In this document: positions 39,270 through 48,289 of the stretch, piece by piece
Layout of the letters: each line of letters starts with the position of its first letter
Numbering within the stretch: position 1 is the stretch's first letter
NCBI RefSeq assembly: GCF_014303735.1
Contig: NZ_CP060296.1
Location: 4,361,501 to 4,425,500, forward strand
Length of the DNA stretch: 64,000 nt
Reading direction: 5' to 3'
Source of the DNA: Variovorax sp. PAMC28562
Lineage (GTDB): Bacteria > Pseudomonadota > Gammaproteobacteria > Burkholderiales > Burkholderiaceae_C
Position numbers and translations under genes: made by a program
Notes under the pieces: generated by a model
Database searches by the model: none
What the model was told of the DNA's origin: nothing
What the model saw: only the letters and a program-made list of their open reading frames with translations

Positions 39270-40294
39270 GGGGAACGGTCTCCTGAAATTTCAATCAGCC
39301 GGCGCTGCGTAGGAAAGAGCGACCAGCCCCAGCGTTGCTGCGCGTAGCCCCACAAGCCCTGCTTGAAGAAAAGGGTGACCACGATGGCGAGCAGGCCGAG
39401 GCCGAGCAAATACCAAGTGCCATAGTCGCTCAAAAATTTGTTGAGCGCCCAGAAGATCACAGCGCCGACGAGCGGCCCTTCGATGCGACCGATGCCGCCG
39501 ATCACCACCATGAAGATCGCGAAGGCCGACCAGTTGACGCTGAAGGCTGCATCGGGGCTGATGCGCAGATTGCCAACGAAGTACAGAGCTCCCGCCAGCC
39601 CGGCACCGAAGGCCGCCACCACATACACGGCGAGCTTCATGCGCGCCACCGGGATGCCCTGAGATTCGGCCGCCACTTCGTTGTCGCGTATCGCGAGCAA
39701 TGCCAGGCCGCGCTTGCTGCGAAGGAAAAGAAAAACCAACGCGATGGCTGCCACCACGCAAGCCAGTGCCATCCAGTAGGTCACGCTTTCGCGCGTCGCT
39801 TTCTCGATACCACGCAGCGCGGTGAGCGTGGTGCCGGAGCCACCCCCCACCGCAGACATGTTGGCGAAGCTAAGGCGAAACACTTCGGCGATGACCCAGG
39901 TGCCGATTGCGAAGTAGCCGCCCGCCAGCCGGAACGCGACGTAAGACACAGGCACCGCGATGAGCCCCGCAGCGACGGCACCCAGCGGGATCGCGACAAA
40001 AGGATTGAGCCCGAGAAAATTCCCGAGCATCAGCATTACGTACCCGCCAAACCCGAAGTACGCCTGCTGGCCGATGCTCACCATGCCGCCATAGCCCGCG
40101 AGCAGGTTCCACATCATCGCGAAAATGAAGTAGCAGGCGACTTGGACGAACTCGCGCATCCAGCTCGATTCGCCCCAGAACGGCAGGCTCGCCGCGACCA
40201 CCACGAGCAGCGCCGCCATCACCAGCGCGGTACGACTGGCGACCGTTCCCCGCACCACATCGAAGGTCGAATCGGTCATTTTCTTCATCCGCAT
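39266..40294 (-). CDS. livM: Branched-chain-type ABC transporter permease LivM
   Basis: 342-residue LivM-type permease of the hydrophobic amino acid (HAAT) family, with about ten membrane helices. AGYGGMVSIGQQAYFGFGGY and VSYVAFRLAGGYFAIGTWVI (early) and NFLGLNPFVAIPLGAVAAGL are visible. EVAAESQGIPVARMKLAVYV is the ATPase-contact loop. I use the ATG at 40294, which overlaps the livH stop (TGATG); ATGs at 40288 and 40279 are alternatives. Its stop overlaps the dioxygenase start, so uptake and ring cleavage are translationally coupled. Confidence 0.93.
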   Translation of the reverse strand: MRMKKMTDSTFDVVRGTVASRTALVMAALLVVVAASLPFWGESSWMREFVQVACYFIFAMMWNLLAGYGGMVSIGQQAYFGFGGYVMLMLGNFLGLNPFVAIPLGAVAAGLIAVPVSYVAFRLAGGYFAIGTWVIAEVFRLSFANMSAVGGGSGTTLTALRGIEKATRESVTYWMALACVVAAIALVFLFLRSKRGLALLAIRDNEVAAESQGIPVARMKLAVYVVAAFGAGLAGALYFVGNLRISPDAAFSVNWSAFAIFMVVIGGIGRIEGPLVGAVIFWALNKFLSDYGTWYLLGLGLLAIVVTLFFKQGLWGYAQQRWGWSLFPTQRRLIEISGDRSP

Positions 40295-41163
40295 CAGCCT
40301 CGTGTCTTTGGAAAAAGCCCCTGCGGGCGCAGCACCAGCACGAGCAGGAAAACGATGTGGCCGAACCAGATGCCCCAGCCCGGGTCGAGCCTGAAACCGA
40401 TCTGCTGCGTGATGCCGAGGATCATCGCGCCGGCCAGAGTGCCCCAAAAGGAACCCATGCCGCCGATGATCACGGCCTCGAAGGCAAAGAGCAGCAGCAG
40501 CGGGCCGTCGGACGGCGAAACCGTTGTACGCATGCCCTGCAAGGCGCCCGCAATGGCGATCAGTACGAAGGCGATGGCAGTCGCCAATGCATAGACCTTC
40601 TTCGCGTTGAGGCCCATGAGTTCGGCGATCTCGCGGTCATCCGACACCGCCCTGAACGAGCGACCGAGCGCCGTGCGTGCGAAGAGCCACTGCAGGGCGG
40701 CCGTCGCCACCAGCGCGATCGCAAGCACGATCAGCGGCAACATGCCGACCGACAGCGACTCACCAATGCGCAAGCCTTGCGTGTTGAGACCAGCCGTCTC
40801 GATGGAGCGCGGGTCGGCCGAGAACAATTCGAGCAGCATGTTCTGGATCACGATCGAGAGGCCGAAGGTCACGACCAGCGACGGCAGCGGATCTTTGCCG
40901 AGCGTGCCGTTCAACACGTAGCGCTGCAGCGCGTAACCGAAGGCGAAGGCAACAGGCAGCACCGCGACAGCGGCCGTGGCCACCTGTGCCGGCGCATCGC
41001 CGAACAGCGTGGTGCTCGTGATGACCGCGAAGGCACCCAGGATGATGAAGTCGCCCTGCGCCGTGTTTGTCAGCCGCATCACGCCGAACATCAGAGACTG
41101 GCCGAGCGCGAACAGCGTGTAGAGACCGCCGAGCAGAATGCCCTGGAGGATGGTTTCGATCAA
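40294..41163 (-). CDS. livH: Branched-chain-type ABC transporter permease LivH
   Basis: 289-residue LivH-type permease: MIETILQGILLGGLYTLFAL start, GVMRLTNTAQGDFIILGAF, FRAVSDDREIAELMGLNAKK (ATPase-contact loop) and the C-terminal MILGITQQIGFRLDPGWGIW are typical. Forms a heterodimeric channel with LivM. It lies 37 bases after livF and is coupled to livM by a one-base stop/start overlap. Confidence 0.93.
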   Translation of the reverse strand: MIETILQGILLGGLYTLFALGQSLMFGVMRLTNTAQGDFIILGAFAVITSTTLFGDAPAQVATAAVAVLPVAFAFGYALQRYVLNGTLGKDPLPSLVVTFGLSIVIQNMLLELFSADPRSIETAGLNTQGLRIGESLSVGMLPLIVLAIALVATAALQWLFARTALGRSFRAVSDDREIAELMGLNAKKVYALATAIAFVLIAIAGALQGMRTTVSPSDGPLLLLFAFEAVIIGGMGSFWGTLAGAMILGITQQIGFRLDPGWGIWFGHIVFLLVLVLRPQGLFPKTRG

Positions 41164-41200
41164 TGCAGTGGCTCCACTCGCGTTACGTTTCGTGCTGCCA

Positions 41201-41902
41201 TCACAAGCCGAAGTACGCCTGCGATATCTGTTCGCGCGTCATCGAATCGGAGCGGCCCTGCAACGACACACGCCCCTCCTGCAGACAGTAGATGCGTTGC
41301 GACACGCGTTGCGCCATCGTCACGTCCTGCTCGACGATGACCACGGTCATGCCTTCACGCGTGATGTCGGGCATGGCGGCGTAGATCTCGCGGATGACGA
41401 TGGGCGCCAGGCCCAGGGACAGCTCGTCACACAACAGCACGTCGGGGTTGCTCATGAGTGCGCGGCCCAGCGCCACCATCTGCTGCTGGCCACCCGACAA
41501 CGACGTGGCGGGATGGCTGCGCTTCTCGGCCAGGATGGGAAAGAGCGCGTAAAGGCGGTTCAGGTTCCACGGCCCTTTGCGCTGTGTGAGGCCACCGATC
41601 AGCAGGTTCTCCTCGACGCTCAGGCTCGGAAACAGACGCCGGCCTTCCGGCACCATCGCAAGACCGCGCTTGACGATCTCGCCGGGGGGTAATCCGCCAA
41701 TGGATTCGCCCTTGAATCGCACCGCATCGCGCGGCGCGCGAACCAGGCCGGTCAGGCACTTGAGCAGCGTCGACTTGCCCGCACCATTGGCGCCGATGAT
41801 GGCGACCAGTTCGCCTTGCGCCAGCGTGAAGTCGACACCGAACAGCGCCTGCGCATCGCCGTAGAAGGCTTGCAAGCCCTGCGTCTCCAATAGAGCCGTC
41901 AC
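41201..41902 (-). CDS. livF: Branched-chain-type ABC transporter ATPase LivF
   Basis: 233-residue ATPase with a GTG start overlapping the livG stop (GTGA). Walker A GANGAGKSTLL, Q-loop region MVPEGRRLFPSLSVEENLL, signature SGGQQQMVALGRAL and Walker B VLLCDELSLGLAP are all present. The frame is open far upstream into livG and livK but this is a coding-strand artefact. Second ATPase of the importer. Confidence 0.92.
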   Translation of the reverse strand: MTALLETQGLQAFYGDAQALFGVDFTLAQGELVAIIGANGAGKSTLLKCLTGLVRAPRDAVRFKGESIGGLPPGEIVKRGLAMVPEGRRLFPSLSVEENLLIGGLTQRKGPWNLNRLYALFPILAEKRSHPATSLSGGQQQMVALGRALMSNPDVLLCDELSLGLAPIVIREIYAAMPDITREGMTVVIVEQDVTMAQRVSQRIYCLQEGRVSLQGRSDSMTREQISQAYFGL

Positions 41903-42618
41903 GCTTCCATCCCCATGTACACACGGCGCACTTCGCCGTCGTTCATCACGGCACGCGGTTCGCCCTCGGCCAGCTTCTGTCCGAAGTTGATGACGAACAA
42001 CCGGTCGGCAAGCGACAGCAGCGCATGCACCACATGCTCGATCCAGATCATGGTCATGCCACGCGACTTGATGCGCTGCAGTTCCTCGACCAGCTGCTTC
42101 GCCTCGTGCTCGGTTAGGCCGCCCGCGATCTCGTCGAGCAACAGCAACTTGGGCCGCGTCGCCAACGCCCGCGCAAGCTCCAGCCGTTTGCGATTCAGCA
42201 GCGTCAGGCCACCCGCCGGCTTGTTGGCGTGCAGCATGAGCCCGGTCTGCTCCAGCACCTCGTGCGCCGTGTTCCAGGCTTCCCGCTCGCTTTGCTGCGC
42301 CCCGAAGCAGGCAGCGGTCACCAGGTTTTCGAACACGCTCATGTTGCCGAACGGCTGCGGCACCTGGTAGCTCCGGCCAATGCCGGCCTGACAGCGCTGA
42401 TGCGGCTTGAGCCCGGTCACGTCGCGCCCCTCGTACTCGATGCGGCCGGCATCGGCCCGCACGTCGCCCGAGATCAGGTTGAACAGCGTGGTCTTCCCCG
42501 CGCCGTTCGGCCCGAGGATGCCCAGCGTTTCGCCGTCGCTCACCGACAACGTGATGTCGTCGATGACCTTGAGCGCGCCGTACGACTTGCTGACCGCGTG
42601 CAGCGCCAGAAGCGTCAT
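41899..42618 (-). CDS. livG: Branched-chain-type ABC transporter ATPase LivG
   Basis: 239-residue ATPase: Walker A GPNGAGKTTLF, Q-loop RSYQVPQPFGNMSVFENLV, signature-like LTLLNRKRLELARALA (LivG-typical degenerate signature region), Walker B LLLLDEIAGGLTEHE and an H-loop WIEHVVHALLSLADR. Stop overlaps the livF GTG start. The substrate-binding gene ends four bases upstream, so they form one unit. Confidence 0.93.
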   Translation of the reverse strand: MTLLALHAVSKSYGALKVIDDITLSVSDGETLGILGPNGAGKTTLFNLISGDVRADAGRIEYEGRDVTGLKPHQRCQAGIGRSYQVPQPFGNMSVFENLVTAACFGAQQSEREAWNTAHEVLEQTGLMLHANKPAGGLTLLNRKRLELARALATRPKLLLLDEIAGGLTEHEAKQLVEELQRIKSRGMTMIWIEHVVHALLSLADRLFVINFGQKLAEGEPRAVMNDGEVRRVYMGMEA

Positions 42619-42621
42619 CGC

Positions 42622-43881
42622 TCAGCCCGGCATCGGCCTCAGCGTGCCACCGACCGGAATGCTCTTGGCAGCTTCGTCGTTGACGATGACCATCTCGTAC
42701 TTGTACTTCTTGCCCTTGCCCCACTGGCCGAGCACCAGCGGTGTCTTGCTCACGTTCTTGAACGGGCCCTGACCGCCCCACTTCACCGGGCCGACCACCG
42801 AATCGATCGACGTCGCGGCCACCGCATCGCGCACGTCGGACGCCTTCTGCGACTTGGCGCGCGACAGTGCATCGACCGCGACTTCGAACAGCGCATGCGA
42901 AAAGCCGATCGGCTGCGTCCACTGCTTTTTCGTACCGGCTTCGTAAGCGTCGGCCAGCGCCTTGGCGCTCTGCTTGGTGAGGCTCGATGTGAACGGATGC
43001 GACGGGCTCCACCAGACTTCGGTCGACAGGCCATCGCCCAGCTCGCCGAGCGCTTCGATGGCGCCCGGGAACAACAGCGCTTTGCCGAGTGTGATGATCT
43101 TCGGCTTGAAACCCTGCTGTTTCGCTTGCGTCAAAAAGGTCTTGGCGTCCGGCGGAATCACCACCCCGGTGACGATCTCGACGCCGTCTTTCTTGAAGGC
43201 CGCGATCTGCGCACTGAAGTCCTGCGTGCCATTCTGGAAGCGGCCGGGATCGGTCAGGGTAAAGCCCATTTGCGCCAGCGGCTTGGGAAATCCGAGTTCC
43301 TTGTCGCCCCACGCATTGCCGTCGCCGTCGTTGGGAAACAGGCCGCCGACCTTCTTGTTGGTCGCCACCGTCTTCCAGCCATTGGTGTAGGTGGCGATGA
43401 CGTCCTCGAGCCCCCAGAACACGTGGTAGGTCCAATTGAAACCCTTGGCCGGGTCGCCTTTGCGCCCGAAGAACCAGGGCTGCCATGGCACCACGCTGGA
43501 GATGCAGGGCACCTCGTTCAGTTCGCACGCATCGCTCACCGGGTTGGCGGTTTCGGGCGTACCCGCGGTAAGCATGAGCGCGACCTTTTCTTTAAGGATC
43601 AGGTCGTTGGCGACTTCGCCGGCACGGTTCGGATTCGACTGGCTGTCTTTCAGAACGATCTGCACCGCGTACTTTTTGCCGCCAATGGTGATGCCGTCCT
43701 TGAAGGCCGTCTTCATCTGGTCGATGACCCACTTGTCAGCTTCGCCGAACGGCGCGAGCGGGCCGGTCTGCGGCGACACGAACCCGATCTTGATCGTGTC
43801 GGCCGCGAACACCAGCGGCGTAGCGCCGGTGGCGGCGAGGGCCGCTGCGGCCTGGGTGAACTGTCTGCGATTGAAAGCCAT
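42622..43881 (-). CDS. Liv-type ABC transporter substrate-binding protein (putative aromatic ligand)
   Basis: 419-residue type 1 periplasmic binding protein with a twin-arginine-like signal (MAFNRRQFTQAAAALAATGA, cleavage near VFAAD). The mature start DTIKIGFVSPQTGPLAPFGE is typical of amide/aromatic-acid binding members; TAGTPETANPVSDACELNEV and WQPWFFGRKGDPAKGFNWTY carry candidate ligand contacts rich in aromatics. The ATG at 43881 gives a normal signal; an ATG at 43914 is upstream. Being between maleylacetate reductase and livG it should import the precursor of the hydroquinone pathway or a related aromatic; ligand is inferred only. Confidence 0.85.
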   Translation of the reverse strand: MAFNRRQFTQAAAALAATGATPLVFAADTIKIGFVSPQTGPLAPFGEADKWVIDQMKTAFKDGITIGGKKYAVQIVLKDSQSNPNRAGEVANDLILKEKVALMLTAGTPETANPVSDACELNEVPCISSVVPWQPWFFGRKGDPAKGFNWTYHVFWGLEDVIATYTNGWKTVATNKKVGGLFPNDGDGNAWGDKELGFPKPLAQMGFTLTDPGRFQNGTQDFSAQIAAFKKDGVEIVTGVVIPPDAKTFLTQAKQQGFKPKIITLGKALLFPGAIEALGELGDGLSTEVWWSPSHPFTSSLTKQSAKALADAYEAGTKKQWTQPIGFSHALFEVAVDALSRAKSQKASDVRDAVAATSIDSVVGPVKWGGQGPFKNVSKTPLVLGQWGKGKKYKYEMVIVNDEAAKSIPVGGTLRPMPG

Positions 43882-43936
43882 GGTTGTCTCCTTCTTCGTT
43901 ATGTCGTTGCACAAATTCGGTTGCTACCGGACGCAA

Positions 43937-45004
43937 TCAGCGCGGCGGCTCGCCATCCCACGCGCGCTGCAGCAGCGCGCGAATCGCGCCGCGTTCTGCC
44001 GGGCCAAAAGGCCGCGGGTTCCAGTACGGATTGCTCACCGCCAGGTCCGCTGCGCGGTCGAGGTCTTCGGCTCGCATGCCAACGTCTTTGAGCGCGGTGG
44101 GTGCGCCGTTGTCGCGCGCCAGCGCGTACAGCCCCACCGCCGCTGACGCGCTGCCCAGCGCCTTGGCGATTCGCGCCATGGCAATCGGCGCCGCAGCGGC
44201 GTTGAAGGCCAGGGCATGTGGCAACACAACGGTGTGTACCTCCGCATGCGGGAGGTTGAAGCTGCCACCCAGTGTGTGGCACAGCTTGTGGTGCAGCGCC
44301 ATGCCCACGCTGCCGAGCACACTGCCGCACAGCCATGCGCCATAGAGCGCATCGGTGCGGGCATGGATGTCGAGCGCGTTCTTGCGGATCGACGGAAGCG
44401 CGCGTGCCATGGCTGTGATGCCTTCGACTGCCATCAGGTCCATCACCGGATTGCTGTCCTGCGCGTAAAGGCCTTCGGCCGCATGCGCGATGGCGTTGAT
44501 GCCGCTGGTGACGCTCATCGCCAGTGGCAAGGTCTGCGAAAGCTCGGGGTCGTAGAGGACGGTGCGCGGCAGCACACGCGGGTCTTTGCCGGTCTTCTTC
44601 ACGCCGGCTTCGGTGAGGCCGTAGATCGACGTCATCTCACTGCCGGCGTAGGTCGTCGGAATGGCGAGGATCGGCAAGCCCGAATCGAGTGCGATCGCCT
44701 TGCCCAGCCCGGTGGTCGATCCGCCGCCGATGGCGACGGCGCAGTCGGCGCCGAGCCGGCGTGCCACGTCTCGTGCTTCGCGCGCCGTCTCGATCGGCAC
44801 GTGCATCACCGCGCGGTCGAAGATGCCAGCGGCGTGCGTGCCGAGCATGTCGGCCACGCGCTCGGCCTGCGTGCGTTGCTCGGGCGTCGACAGCACCAGC
44901 GCGCGGCGCCCGCCGAGGGCGTCGATCTCGCGCGCCAGATGCTTCAGCGACCCGATGCCGAACACCACGCGCTGCGAATGGCTGGTGTAGACGAAGTCTT
45001 GCAT
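43937..45004 (-). CDS. pnpF: Maleylacetate reductase
   Basis: 355-residue iron-containing-alcohol-dehydrogenase-type enzyme that reduces maleylacetate to 3-oxoadipate with NAD(P)H. The N-terminus MQDFVYTSHSQRVVFGIGSL is typical of maleylacetate reductases; AIGGGSTTGLGKAIAL binds the cofactor; PTTYAGSEMTSIYGLTE and HALAFNAAAAP, together with HHKLCHTLGGSFNLPHAEVH, complete the signature. The frame is open upstream into the ALDH gene, but the ATG at 45004 fits the family. It completes both ring-cleavage routes of the operon at the level of 3-oxoadipate. Confidence 0.92.
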   Translation of the reverse strand: MQDFVYTSHSQRVVFGIGSLKHLAREIDALGGRRALVLSTPEQRTQAERVADMLGTHAAGIFDRAVMHVPIETAREARDVARRLGADCAVAIGGGSTTGLGKAIALDSGLPILAIPTTYAGSEMTSIYGLTEAGVKKTGKDPRVLPRTVLYDPELSQTLPLAMSVTSGINAIAHAAEGLYAQDSNPVMDLMAVEGITAMARALPSIRKNALDIHARTDALYGAWLCGSVLGSVGMALHHKLCHTLGGSFNLPHAEVHTVVLPHALAFNAAAAPIAMARIAKALGSASAAVGLYALARDNGAPTALKDVGMRAEDLDRAADLAVSNPYWNPRPFGPAERGAIRALLQRAWDGEPPR

Positions 45005-45027
45005 CGGAGCTTTCACTGCGGCTTTTT

Positions 45028-46536
45028 TCAACGCACGAAGTGCGGCGGAATCTGCGCGTCGATATTGACCCACACGCTCTTGACCTGCGTGTATTCCCGC
45101 ATCGCATCGAACCCCATCTCGCGCCCGTATCCGCTCTGGCCCACGCCACCGAAAGGCGAGCCCGGATTGACGCGCTTGTAGCTGTTGATCCACACCATGC
45201 CGGCGTGCAGGTCGCGCGCCATGCGGTGGGCGCGCTGCAGGTTGCCGGTCCACAAGCCGCTGCCCAGGCCGTAGTCGGTGCCGTTGGCGATCTGCATCGC
45301 TTCCGCCTCGTCCTTGAAGGTCAGCACGGTGACGAAGGGACCGAACACTTCTTCCTGTGCAATGCGATCGCGTGACGAACGCGCCCGCACGATGGTCGGC
45401 TCGACATAGCAACCGGCCGCCAGGTCACCGCCCGGTGCGCGGCCTCCCGCCAACACCTCGCCGCCCTGCTCGCGCGCGATGTCGACATACGCCAGCACGC
45501 GGTCTTTGTGCAACGCGCTGGTGAGCGGACCCATTTCGGTCGCATCGTCGAGCGGATTGCCTAGGCGGATCGACTGCGCGAGCGGAACGAATTTCTCGAG
45601 AAACGCATCGGCGATTTTTTCGTGCAGCATCAAACGCGAGCCGGCGATGCAGGCCTGCCCCTGGTTATGAAAGATCGCCCAGGCACTGCCGTTGACTGCG
45701 GCCTGCAGGTTGGCATCTTCGAACACGATGTTCGGGCCCTTGCCGCCGAGTTCGAGCTGCACCTTCTTGAGATTGCCAGCACTGGCTTGGACGATGCGGC
45801 GACCGGTCGCAGTGCTGCCGGTGAAGGCGATCTTGGCGATGTCCGGATGCTCGGCGATGTACTGGCCCGCCACGCTGCCCAAGCCCGGCAGCATATTGAC
45901 AACGCCGGGTGGCAGGCCGGCCTCGGCCATCAATTCTGCGATCTTCAAAGAGCTGAGCGGCGTGATCTCCGAGGGTTTCATCACGATGCAGTTACCCGCA
46001 GCGAGCGCGGGCGCCATCTTCCAGCTGGTGAACATCAGTGGAAAGTTCCACGGCACGATCTGGCCGACGACGCCGACCGGCTCGCGCAGCGTGTAGTTCA
46101 GGAAGCCGGCCTCGACCGGAATCGTCTCGCCCTGGAACTTGTCGGCCATGCCACCGAAGTAGCGGAAGCACGCTGCCGTGCGCGGCACGTCGAGTCTGCG
46201 GGAGTCGCGTATCGGATGGCCGGTGTCGAGCGATTCGAGTCGCGCCAGTTCTTCGGTGTTGGCCTCGATCAGGTCGGCGAGCTTGAGCAGGATGCGTCCA
46301 CGATCGGCGGCCGCCATGCGGCTCCACGCGGGAAACGCCCGCTTCGCCGCAGCGACGGCCTTGTCGACGTCGGCCTTGCCGGCGAGTGCGACGTGGGCGA
46401 TGGTCGAGTTGTCGTGCGGGTTGAGCGTAGCCAGCGTTTCGCCCGATTCGGCATCGACGAAGCGTCCGTCGATAAAGAGCTGGTGGCGAACAGGCGTGAC
46501 AAGGCCAGCCGCGGCCTGAATGTCCGCAAGAGTCAT
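45028..46536 (-). CDS. pnpE: Aldehyde dehydrogenase, likely 4-hydroxymuconic semialdehyde dehydrogenase
   Basis: 502-residue NAD-dependent ALDH. PWNFPLMFTSWKMAPALAAG binds NAD; the general-base Glu is in QLELGGKGPNIV and the catalytic Cys in NQGQACIAGSRL. GSPFGGVGQSGYGREMGFDA ends the domain. The upstream neighbours encode a two-subunit hydroquinone dioxygenase and the downstream neighbour maleylacetate reductase, so the aldehyde is inferred to be 4-hydroxymuconic semialdehyde, oxidised to maleylacetate. A purine-rich AAGGAAAA precedes the ATG. Family membership is certain; substrate comes from context. Confidence 0.9.
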   Translation of the reverse strand: MTLADIQAAAGLVTPVRHQLFIDGRFVDAESGETLATLNPHDNSTIAHVALAGKADVDKAVAAAKRAFPAWSRMAAADRGRILLKLADLIEANTEELARLESLDTGHPIRDSRRLDVPRTAACFRYFGGMADKFQGETIPVEAGFLNYTLREPVGVVGQIVPWNFPLMFTSWKMAPALAAGNCIVMKPSEITPLSSLKIAELMAEAGLPPGVVNMLPGLGSVAGQYIAEHPDIAKIAFTGSTATGRRIVQASAGNLKKVQLELGGKGPNIVFEDANLQAAVNGSAWAIFHNQGQACIAGSRLMLHEKIADAFLEKFVPLAQSIRLGNPLDDATEMGPLTSALHKDRVLAYVDIAREQGGEVLAGGRAPGGDLAAGCYVEPTIVRARSSRDRIAQEEVFGPFVTVLTFKDEAEAMQIANGTDYGLGSGLWTGNLQRAHRMARDLHAGMVWINSYKRVNPGSPFGGVGQSGYGREMGFDAMREYTQVKSVWVNIDAQIPPHFVR

Positions 46537-46578
46537 GAAAAGGTTTTCCTTGGTGCGGTCGCGATGGACCGCGTGGCT

Positions 46579-47586
46579 TCAGAACTGAACGGGGATCTCT
46601 GGGCTTTCGCCCTTCTGGATCTCGTGGACCAGGGTGGGCGAGCCGTTCTCCCAGACCAGCAGCATCGAGCGCTTGGGGCTGTAGCCCTGGTGCCGGCAAT
46701 AGGCGGGCATGGCGGACATGTCTCCCGCCTTCATGATCACGCGGGCCATCGGCTTGCCGGTGTTCTTGTCGGCGCAGTCCCAATGGATCTCATCGGTCAT
46801 CTGGAAAAACCACTCGACGCGATCGTTGCCATGAATGATCGGCAGCATGTGCTCTTCGGTGGTCGGGCACATGAAGCTGTGCTTCACCACCGAGGTGAAA
46901 CTCGGGTTCCACGTCACTTGCGAGCGGCTCAAGAAGCCGAACAGGCTGAACGCATGGACTTCGTTCTCGAAGCCGGGCTCGGGATGCAGCTCGGGCTGAG
47001 ACTGCGAGACGTCGGCGAAGGCCCGGTTGATCGGCGCCCCGCTTTCATCGCTGCGCAGATTCAGGTCGCCTTTGAGGCCGACGCAACGCGTGGCGAGTTC
47101 ACGGGCTCGGGTGATCTTCGCGGTGTTGCTGCCGTTCTTGCGCCCGTAGGCGGAGCCGGTCTCCTGCGGGGCGGAGAAGGGATCGAAGCTCTCGTTGGTC
47201 CAGTCGTCCAGCATCGCCTCGAAGGTGGCACGGATCTGTGCCGTCGGGAAGTTCTCCAGCATGTCGATGCCGGCGTCCTTCATGGTGCCGTTGAAACTGC
47301 CGGCGTACATGTCGACCGACTGGTAGTGGTTGACCGTGCCGAACACGTTGTCGAAGTTGACCCAGCCGTAGAAGAAGCCCCAGGCCACGTCGCGCATCAG
47401 TGCACGCAGGTAATTGCCGGCGTCCATCGTGTGGCTCATGGGCCGGCCGTCGCGCGTCTTCCAGTTGATATGGACGAAGTATTCGTCACGCCGAAAGCCG
47501 AAGCTGCCGAGCGAAAAATTCTTGTAGCCGAGTGAAGCGTCGGGCTGCGACGCGATCACCTTGGCGAGTTCTGCGGGTGCGTTCAT
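46579..47586 (-). CDS. pnpD: Hydroquinone 1,2-dioxygenase, large subunit
   Basis: 335-residue protein (about 38 kDa), matching the large subunit of the two-component Fe(II) hydroquinone dioxygenases (HapD/PnpD type) that open hydroquinone to 4-hydroxymuconic semialdehyde. Cupin-like elements with potential metal ligands are HGNDRVEWFFQMTDEIHWDC and PAYCRHQGYSPKRSMLLVWE. It starts LGYKNFSLGSFGFRRDEYFV after a short leader. It is 16 bases downstream of the small-subunit gene with a GAGGAG site. Identity rests on size, neighbours and remembered family features, not on an alignment. Confidence 0.8.
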   Translation of the reverse strand: MNAPAELAKVIASQPDASLGYKNFSLGSFGFRRDEYFVHINWKTRDGRPMSHTMDAGNYLRALMRDVAWGFFYGWVNFDNVFGTVNHYQSVDMYAGSFNGTMKDAGIDMLENFPTAQIRATFEAMLDDWTNESFDPFSAPQETGSAYGRKNGSNTAKITRARELATRCVGLKGDLNLRSDESGAPINRAFADVSQSQPELHPEPGFENEVHAFSLFGFLSRSQVTWNPSFTSVVKHSFMCPTTEEHMLPIIHGNDRVEWFFQMTDEIHWDCADKNTGKPMARVIMKAGDMSAMPAYCRHQGYSPKRSMLLVWENGSPTLVHEIQKGESPEIPVQF

Positions 47587-47602
47587 GGGTGTGGCTCCTC
47601 GG

Positions 47603-48112
47603 TCAGTGCGTTTGGCAGATATCGGCCCACTTCTCGATCGAGAGGTCGCCCTTGCAGGTCTGCAGCACGATCACCCCGGGCTCGCCGGGCGTACGGAACT
47701 GGTAGGCGGTGCTCTTGGGCAGCAGCGCCTGATGGCCGCGCGACAACTTCATCCAGCCCATCTTCTGGCCACGGGGTTCGCCCTCGACCCTTACCGCACC
47801 GTTCTTCTCGACGTCGGCAACGGCCTGCGCCGCGTCGAGCTTGACCAGGTGCACTTCGACCTCACCATCCATCACCAGCGCGAACTCGTCGTGCGCACAG
47901 GTGTACCAAGGCGAGGTTCCCTCTGCGCGCAGCGTTTCGAGCACGTAGATCTGGTTCTGCCCGAACACGACTTTTTCGTAAGGCTTGCTCTTGCTCGCGA
48001 TCTCGAAGCAGTTGGAAAACGCGTAGTGGCGCACGTCGTCGGAGATCGGCTCGACGTGACCCTTTTCAAAATTCTTCAGCGACCCGAAACGGGTCTGGTA
48101 AACGGCTGCCAT
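47603..48112 (-). CDS. pnpC: Hydroquinone 1,2-dioxygenase, small subunit
   Basis: 169-residue cupin-type protein (about 19 kDa) matching the small subunit of HapCD/PnpCD-type hydroquinone dioxygenases, reported near 18 kDa. A cupin core is visible in TSPWYTCAHDEFALVMDGEV and KLSRGHQALLPKSTAYQFRT. The frame stays open to 48280, but MAAVYQTRFGSLKNFEKGHV at 48112, after GGAGACACCCC, is the sensible start. It is the first structural gene of the operon; a LysR gene lies 177 bases upstream on the same strand. Confidence 0.8.
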   Translation of the reverse strand: MAAVYQTRFGSLKNFEKGHVEPISDDVRHYAFSNCFEIASKSKPYEKVVFGQNQIYVLETLRAEGTSPWYTCAHDEFALVMDGEVEVHLVKLDAAQAVADVEKNGAVRVEGEPRGQKMGWMKLSRGHQALLPKSTAYQFRTPGEPGVIVLQTCKGDLSIEKWADICQTH

Positions 48113-48289
48113 GGGGTGTCTCCTTTGGTCATCCTGTGGTGGTCGACGAAGCGCCATCGTGGTGCTGCGGGATGGAGGCACTTTATGAAACGGACTGGTT
48201 TTCCGGTAGGCCTTAAATGTGGCCCGCATTGTTCGGTGAATCCGGTCAATCGACAGGGTTTTCCCGAGGCTGGAACCCACTGGAGACGC
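48113..48289 (-). promoter_or_regulatory. Upstream region of the hydroquinone operon with 8-bp direct repeat
   Basis: 177 bases between the LysR gene and pnpC. GGTTTTCC occurs at 48197-48204 and again at 48257-48264, exactly 60 bases apart, about six helical turns, the kind of spacing used by looping or multi-site regulators. A TTGACC lies between them on the minus strand (48243-48248), but no clear -10 follows. Function as a LysR site is a guess. Confidence 0.4.

Noticed and set aside
42229..44091. 620-residue plus-strand open frame
   Set aside because: Opposite livG, the binding protein and maleylacetate reductase, which all have strong motifs.
45622..47535. 637-residue plus-strand open frame
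   Set aside because: Opposite the ALDH and hydroquinone dioxygenase genes; no motifs.
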